A DNA stretch of 35,569 nt from Thermoclostridium sp. (lineage in GTDB: Bacteria; Bacillota; Clostridia; DSM-8532): contig JAGOJH010000025.1 of NCBI GenBank assembly GCA_017995215.1, positions 1 to 35,569 on the forward strand, given 5' to 3'. Below, piece by piece: positions 31,556-35,569 of the stretch. Position 1 is the stretch's first letter. Every line of letters begins with the position of its first letter. The notes beneath the pieces are model-generated. The model saw nothing but the letters and a program-made list of their open reading frames with translations. It had not been told where the DNA came from and did not search any database. Position numbers and translations under genes: made by a program.

Positions 31556-33046
31556 TCATTCCCCTCCCTTTTCCATTTCAGACACTAGCTGCCTGATGCA
31601 GCCTGCAGCCCGGCGATCCATTGCTTCTGCCTTACGGATCAACTCTACGATTTTTATTCGGTTTTCTTTTTTTGCCAACTCTTTTACCTGATGTTCCCCC
31701 ATCAGCAGGCCACCATGATACTGCACCATTTCAAAGGCAGTTTCGTGTTCCCTTTTGAAGATGCCACTGATCTCCATTAGCTCCGCCGAGTATTCCGGGA
31801 ACTTCTCTGCTTCCTCTTTCATGAACCAGCCTGCGTATGCCCTGCCCTCCGAAACCATCGTAAAAGCATCGGTCTGACACATGAGCCTTGTGAAAAGAAC
31901 CGGAAGCAAAGCATTTTCTGAAAACTCATGATCGTTTCCGATTGCCTTCGCCCATTCCTGAAATGCCGCAAATCCAGCCGCCCTGGGACCAACTTCAGGA
32001 GTTTCCATCGTTTCCAGAGCCAACTTGAGGGTTTCGATCAGAAATTGCCTTTCATCCATTGCCTCCGTTGGCTCACCTACCGCCATCAGGGCTACTGTTT
32101 CGGAATGCTCATACCAGTTTCTGCGGATGAAATAGCCGCATTCCTCCGTTTCATGGCTGCCCTTCCATTCAGGCATGTCCTGGAAAAAATTCCATCCCAG
32201 AAGCACCTCTCCATTTTCCCTGTAACCAGTGATAACACATGCTTCCGGTGGTCCAATGATCCCAAAGCCGATCAGCGGCCTGCCGGCATCAATTTCCTGT
32301 TTGACCAGACGGATGAATTCCTGCTTATTTGATAAATCCTTCGCTTTCGGCACAAGAGTAAATGCTCTTCCCGCTGCTGCAAATGCTTTTTTCAGCGGTT
32401 CGAACGGATCGTTGCGCATTGCAAGGATATCCACGTTTCCTCCATCCCATTCGTGCGTGTTCCATAAAAGTCGGAATGCTGCGCCTGATCCGGCAAGAAG
32501 CCTGGCATAGGTCACTTCCTGCCCCATATAAGTGAGGCATGATCTAAGAGATGATATAAAAGGGGTTAATTCAACTTCATTTTCCTTGAAATAGGTTACC
32601 TTCGGAACGCCATAAAGCACCATACTGTCATCGGACTTGAAATTCCTGTCCATAAAATTCTCCTCTCTGCTCAGTACCGTGGGAACATAAATTCCCGGTA
32701 AAATGGGAGCACCCTTGACCATGATACTGCTTTTTCGAAAGTCGGATGGGGTCATTCCATATTGATCCCTGAACCTGCGTATAAAAACATCGTGGGATCC
32801 AAACCCATATTCCATGGCGATATCTGTCACCCTTCGGTTGCTGTTTTTCAGCATAAAAGCGGCGTGAGACAGCTTCCTCTTTTTGATGTAGCGGGTAATG
32901 GTCTGCCCTGTCGCCTCTTTAAAGATCTGCCTGAAATAATCGGGTGCAAACCCCGTAACCGCTGCTAATTGAGAGATATCGACGGTTTCATGGACATGGT
33001 TTTCAATCAGTGCAACCACCGACTTGACAAAAATATCGTAAAACAT
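31556..33046 (-). CDS. AraC-type regulator with a C-terminal C39/BtrH-like domain
   Basis: The 496-residue protein begins with the DNA-binding domain (residues 1-110): two helix-turn-helix units with VDISQLAAVTGFAPDYFRQIF and VTDIAMEYGFGSHDVFIRRFRDQYGMTPSDFR. Having the HTH at the N-terminus is less usual for AraC proteins. Residues 160-320 resemble a papain-like peptidase C39/BtrH N-terminal fold: SSLRSCLTYMG (Cys170), a Gly-rich AGSGAAFRLLW, and GRPLIGFG...CVITGY...VLLGWNFFQD. The usual His before the xGY strand is missing (EACVITGY), so it is probably a binding rather than catalytic domain. The last 170 residues are helical. AAGGGAG precedes ATG 33046. It is coupled to the GNAT gene. Confidence 0.8.
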   Translation of the reverse strand: MFYDIFVKSVVALIENHVHETVDISQLAAVTGFAPDYFRQIFKEATGQTITRYIKKRKLSHAAFMLKNSNRRVTDIAMEYGFGSHDVFIRRFRDQYGMTPSDFRKSSIMVKGAPILPGIYVPTVLSREENFMDRNFKSDDSMVLYGVPKVTYFKENEVELTPFISSLRSCLTYMGQEVTYARLLAGSGAAFRLLWNTHEWDGGNVDILAMRNDPFEPLKKAFAAAGRAFTLVPKAKDLSNKQEFIRLVKQEIDAGRPLIGFGIIGPPEACVITGYRENGEVLLGWNFFQDMPEWKGSHETEECGYFIRRNWYEHSETVALMAVGEPTEAMDERQFLIETLKLALETMETPEVGPRAAGFAAFQEWAKAIGNDHEFSENALLPVLFTRLMCQTDAFTMVSEGRAYAGWFMKEEAEKFPEYSAELMEISGIFKREHETAFEMVQYHGGLLMGEHQVKELAKKENRIKIVELIRKAEAMDRRAAGCIRQLVSEMEKGGE

Positions 33047-33069
33047 GTCAAACTCCCTTGCACGTTTTT

Positions 33070-33094
33070 TCCTCCGGAGGATAGTTTCATTATA
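33070..33094 (-). promoter_or_regulatory. -10 element and TCCTCCGGAGGA palindrome before the AraC-type gene
   Basis: A perfect -10 TATAAT (33094-33089) has no clear -35, suggesting an activator, possibly the gene product itself. Eight bases on, TCCTCCGGAGGA (33070-33081) is a perfect 12-bp palindrome; the GGAGG half looks like a Shine-Dalgarno without a matching long frame. Confidence 0.45.
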
Positions 33095-33140
33095 GCGTTC
33101 CAGTGATCATTTTACTCGACTTTTTTGAAGATGCATCCTT

Positions 33141-33176
33141 AAAAAATGAGGTTCCCTGAATGTTCAGAAAACCTCA
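33141..33176 (-). terminator. intrinsic terminator after the Thr/Pro-rich protein gene
   Basis: TGAGGTT (33147-33153) pairs with AACCTCA (33170-33176), and inside it CTGAA pairs with TTCAG. On the minus strand six T residues follow (33146-33141). It separates the gene ending at 33329 from the AraC-type gene. Confidence 0.75.
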
Positions 33177-33257
33177 CTTCGAAAATCACTGGCTTATTCA
33201 TTACTTTCCCGACTTCATTTGTGAGTATCGTTTTGAGGACTAAGACCGATATGTTCA

Positions 33258-33273
33258 GGTGTGATATCACACC
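33258..33273. repeat. 16-bp perfect palindrome
   Basis: GGTGTGATATCACACC is fully self-complementary and lies 56 bases after the stop of the Thr/Pro-rich protein gene. It has no T run. It could be an operator or an mRNA 3' hairpin; nothing nearby decides. Confidence 0.4.
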
Positions 33274-33328
33274 GCCCTCGGTAGTCTGCTGTGAAAGCAA
33301 GCACTCAAAACATTACGGGAAAGTTGCG

Positions 33329-34918
33329 TTATTCGGCTTTAATTAAATGCTTCATCAGTGTTAGATAATCCTGATAGGCCTCACCGCTGGGAACATAAAC
33401 ATAGAACTGGTATGCCTGGCTCTTCCCCTGGATGGGTACCCAGGCATAAATGATTTCATAGAGTATCTCCTCATTGCTTGCATTTCTTTCATAACGCTCA
33501 AGAAGGAAAATTTCCCCCTCACCCAATAGGGTCCTGCCGGAGAACAATTGCTCCTTTACCGTGGAGTGGCTTAAGTATTTGGACTGCTCAAGCGGGTAAC
33601 TCGACGTATCGGCCACCAGAAACTCCCCGAATTTACCTGGCAGAAGTCTTTCTTTTTCCTTATCAGAAAAACTATATAAATAGGGGATTGAATAATAGGT
33701 AAAATAGTTGCACTTCGTCTCCCAGGAACCAGGCAGTTGAATGGATTGAACAGGTTTATCAGCCTCATTGTAGTTGATGTAGCGTATTTCGGACAACCCC
33801 CCCACGTAACCTGAGCTATACACAGGCATGTGCAGCGTATATTCCTGTTCAAGATCACGCGGCCCTGTCAGAACCTCGGTGGCTAGATTGATTTCGAACA
33901 TTTCTGCATTACTTTTTATAGTGATAATGTCACCTTCCAAAACATACGCTTCAATCTCTCCTATCATTCCAAGCTGCTTGATATTGCCGGCCTTTGCGGA
34001 ATACATAATGTTGAAATACGGCCCGGCCGGTATTCTGCGTTGTACGCTAAAGCAAAGGACTTCATCAGATAATGCGAACTGATTATTTGTATACTCATGA
34101 GTATACGCTTCGACCGCCAAAGTCCTGCTATCGACCACTACGAGGGTTCTATTCGAACCTATCATGAATCGGTTTTCGCTTTGGGCGAAGGCGTTCAGTA
34201 ATTCAAAACCTTCCTGATATCGATCTCCAAAGGAATACAGGACGGTTTCGGCATGCCCGTCGGAAGCGATCAGTTGATCACCAGCCATGAAGAAAAATGT
34301 ATTGTTCTTATATGCCAGAACAGGCCCGTAATCCCATCTGCCAACTTCTTCGTATTCCTTAGCATAATTGAATTCTGTCTGCCGCAGGGAATTGTCACTG
34401 TTTTTAAGAAACAGCCATGCACCGGAAATACTGTCGGCAATCAGCGTATACTCCTCGCCCTGCTGTGTATAAAGTGCAATATATGTACCGGAATTATCAG
34501 TTATATCGGTGACCAATGAAGTGCCAGGATCCGCGATATTGATGGTTTCATCTGGGTTTTGAGGCGTGTCGGTGATATCCCCGGTTACTTCCTGCAAAGG
34601 TGTTGGAGAGGGGGTTACCGTGGATTCCGCCGCTGGTGTTGGTGTTGGGGTTGACGTCGGAGATTGTGTTGGAGTGACGGTTGGAGCCTTTGTTGGGGCT
34701 TCTGTCGGTCGCTGTGTAGGTGTGATCTGCACTGGAGTTTGTTCTGCCAAGATTGTTGGTTCAGGCTCCCTGGTGGGTGTAACCACCGCGACCACTTCTG
34801 TTCCATTATTAGGTGGTAAGGGTTTTTTATCATTACGGCTGTCTATGGAAATGATGATGATTAGCACAACCGCAAGGATACAAGGGGCAATAATTGCAAA
34901 AATTAAATTCTTTTTCAT
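33329..34918 (-). CDS. membrane-anchored protein with Thr/Pro-rich tether and predicted beta-rich extracellular domain
   Basis: I do not recognise the family. From ATG 34918, preceded by AAGGGTGG, the product is 529 residues. There is an uncleaved N-terminal anchor (residues 5-25), then a low-complexity tether rich in TPT and PTP units (about 46-108), then a roughly 400-residue domain. That domain has many short aromatic/beta-rich segments (LYTQQGEEYTLIADSISGAWLF and similar), suggestive of a propeller-like or beta-sandwich surface domain. Similar Thr/Pro linkers occur in clostridial surface proteins. An upstream in-frame codon at 35014 lacks a ribosome-binding site and would bury the anchor. 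It is monocistronic, with its own promoter and terminator. Confidence 0.75.
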   Translation of the reverse strand: MKKNLIFAIIAPCILAVVLIIIISIDSRNDKKPLPPNNGTEVVAVVTPTREPEPTILAEQTPVQITPTQRPTEAPTKAPTVTPTQSPTSTPTPTPAAESTVTPSPTPLQEVTGDITDTPQNPDETINIADPGTSLVTDITDNSGTYIALYTQQGEEYTLIADSISGAWLFLKNSDNSLRQTEFNYAKEYEEVGRWDYGPVLAYKNNTFFFMAGDQLIASDGHAETVLYSFGDRYQEGFELLNAFAQSENRFMIGSNRTLVVVDSRTLAVEAYTHEYTNNQFALSDEVLCFSVQRRIPAGPYFNIMYSAKAGNIKQLGMIGEIEAYVLEGDIITIKSNAEMFEINLATEVLTGPRDLEQEYTLHMPVYSSGYVGGLSEIRYINYNEADKPVQSIQLPGSWETKCNYFTYYSIPYLYSFSDKEKERLLPGKFGEFLVADTSSYPLEQSKYLSHSTVKEQLFSGRTLLGEGEIFLLERYERNASNEEILYEIIYAWVPIQGKSQAYQFYVYVPSGEAYQDYLTLMKHLIKAE

Positions 34919-35034
34919 ACCGGAACCACCCTTCAAGCTATTCATGCTTTTTATCGAAAGTAATCTGTGACTTACGAAACTCATTCTAACGAACTGGAAA
35001 TTCAGTAAAATCAACTATTTGTAATATTGTTTTC

Positions 35035-35064
35035 AGTATACCATAACTGGTTTTCAAGCTGCAA
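35035..35064 (-). promoter_or_regulatory. putative promoter of the Thr/Pro-rich protein gene
   Basis: TTGCAG (35064-35059), an 18-base spacer and TATACT (35040-35035) lie on the minus strand, about 115 bases before the chosen start. Just upstream, the end of the ATPase gene has only a weak hairpin (GAACC/GGTTC near 35106-35126) without a T run. Confidence 0.5.
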
Positions 35065-35145
35065 CAAAGATGTAACAGCGGTTAATCTTTCATGAAAGTC
35101 TGACTGAACCAAATGGGTTTCGGTTCCCAGAGTCTGTTTTTTCTC

Positions 35146-35569
35146 TCATTCTTCATTCATCAGGATATTCAGCATGCGCTCCGGATCATTTAAAAAAGTC
35201 CGGGTTACCTGATAATGCTCTGTTTCCTGGTATTCCACCCGTTTATATCCCTCGTCCACCTTGTAGATGAAAGCATCCGGGTATGCCATGATGATCGGAG
35301 AATGGGTTGCGATGATAAACTGAGAATTTTTGTTCACCAGCTGGTGCATTCTTGAAATCATGGCCATCTGACGGTTCGGTGACAATGCCGCTTCTGGCTC
35401 GTCAAGTATATACAGGCCATTGCCGCCAAAGCGATTGAGAAAAACCGCAAAAAAGCTTTCTCCATGAGACATCTCATGCAGCGATATGCCCCCATAGGAA
35501 TCCTTGAGCGATGGACCGTAAGACATGACACCGTCCAGTTCATCAATATTGGTCGCAACATTATAAAAG
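35146..35569 (-). CDS. AAA/ABC-type ATPase (COG3910-like), C-terminal part, cut by window edge
   Basis: The frame is open to the right edge and runs 14 further codons above ATG 35526, starting FYNVATNIDELDGV, so the true start is outside the window. About 140 residues are visible: a signature-like SHGES, Walker B LYILDEPEAALSP with the catalytic Glu, the H-loop IIATHSPI, and a tail that includes FLNDPERMLNIL. Order and spacing match the predicted ATPases of the COG3910 type, soluble SMC/ABC-like proteins of unknown role. Walker A would lie outside the window. No upstream partner can be judged. Confidence 0.88.
   Translation of the reverse strand, partial: FYNVATNIDELDGVMSYGPSLKDSYGGISLHEMSHGESFFAVFLNRFGGNGLYILDEPEAALSPNRQMAMISRMHQLVNKNSQFIIATHSPIIMAYPDAFIYKVDEGYKRVEYQETEHYQVTRTFLNDPERMLNILMNEE

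Noticed and set aside
34566-34970. Plus-strand frame with Gly/Val repeats (GVGVDVG-like)
   Set aside because: This is the reverse-strand reading of the Thr/Pro-rich tether codons; the repeat is a mirror of that low-complexity stretch.

Overview
The window looks like chromosomal DNA from a spore-forming, anaerobic, Gram-positive bacterium of the class Clostridia. The signs are the dgt-dnaG-rpoD order, an AbrB-type regulator with two CxxC pairs, Shine-Dalgarno sequences before almost every gene, a T-box leader before thrS, a PdaB-like deacetylase, sigma-H-like and sigma-K-like promoters, and a TRAP transporter. I cannot name the genus. All genes except the capA/ligase pair lie on the minus strand. 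I see no tRNA, rRNA, CRISPR array, intact IS or prophage.

Layout, left to right. (1) 1-578: the C-terminal end of an IS66-type transposase abuts the first 163 codons of a truncated secreted wall-associated/Rhs-type protein. (2) 985-5111: the macromolecular-synthesis cluster dgt, dnaG, rpoD, with a sigma-H-like promoter before dnaG. (3) 5426-14134: an abrB-like gene, then a seven-gene branched-chain amino acid operon transcribed leuC-leuD-leuB-ilvB-ilvD-ilvN-ilvC; leuA and ilvE are not here. (4) 14339-17295: a plus-strand island with a structured 5' leader, a CapA/PgsA-like lipoprotein and an O-antigen-ligase-like membrane protein, closed by a bidirectional terminator facing topA. (5) 17367-20588: topA and a pdaB-like deacetylase. 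(6) 20811-23998: a dctP-dctQ-dctM TRAP operon with a palindrome and a terminator-like hairpin in its leader. (7) 24201-25799: a HAD hydrolase and a Cys/Tyr/Met-rich probable spore-coat protein behind a near-consensus sigma-K promoter. (8) 25934-27847: an editing-domain-less thrS under T-box control. (9) 27861-33094: an aldo/keto reductase-ferredoxin fusion with a LexA-type box, a methyltransferase, a degenerate GGDEF domain fused to a ribbon-helix-helix domain behind 14-bp iterons, and an AraC-type regulator coupled to a GNAT acetyltransferase. (10) 33329-35569: a Thr/Pro-rich membrane-anchored protein and the end of an AAA ATPase.

A dispersed repeat of about 106-129 bp occurs three times in intergenic DNA, plus one 30-bp partial copy. 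The observations most worth checking are the GGDEF-RHH protein with its operator array, the capA leader RNA, the TRAP leader, and the LexA-type box on the reductase-ferredoxin gene. Starts were moved from the longest frame wherever the ribosome-binding site pointed to an internal codon (rpoD, leuC, leuD, leuB, ilvN, ilvC, pdaB-like, dctP, thrS, reductase, methyltransferase, GGDEF, Thr/Pro-rich protein).
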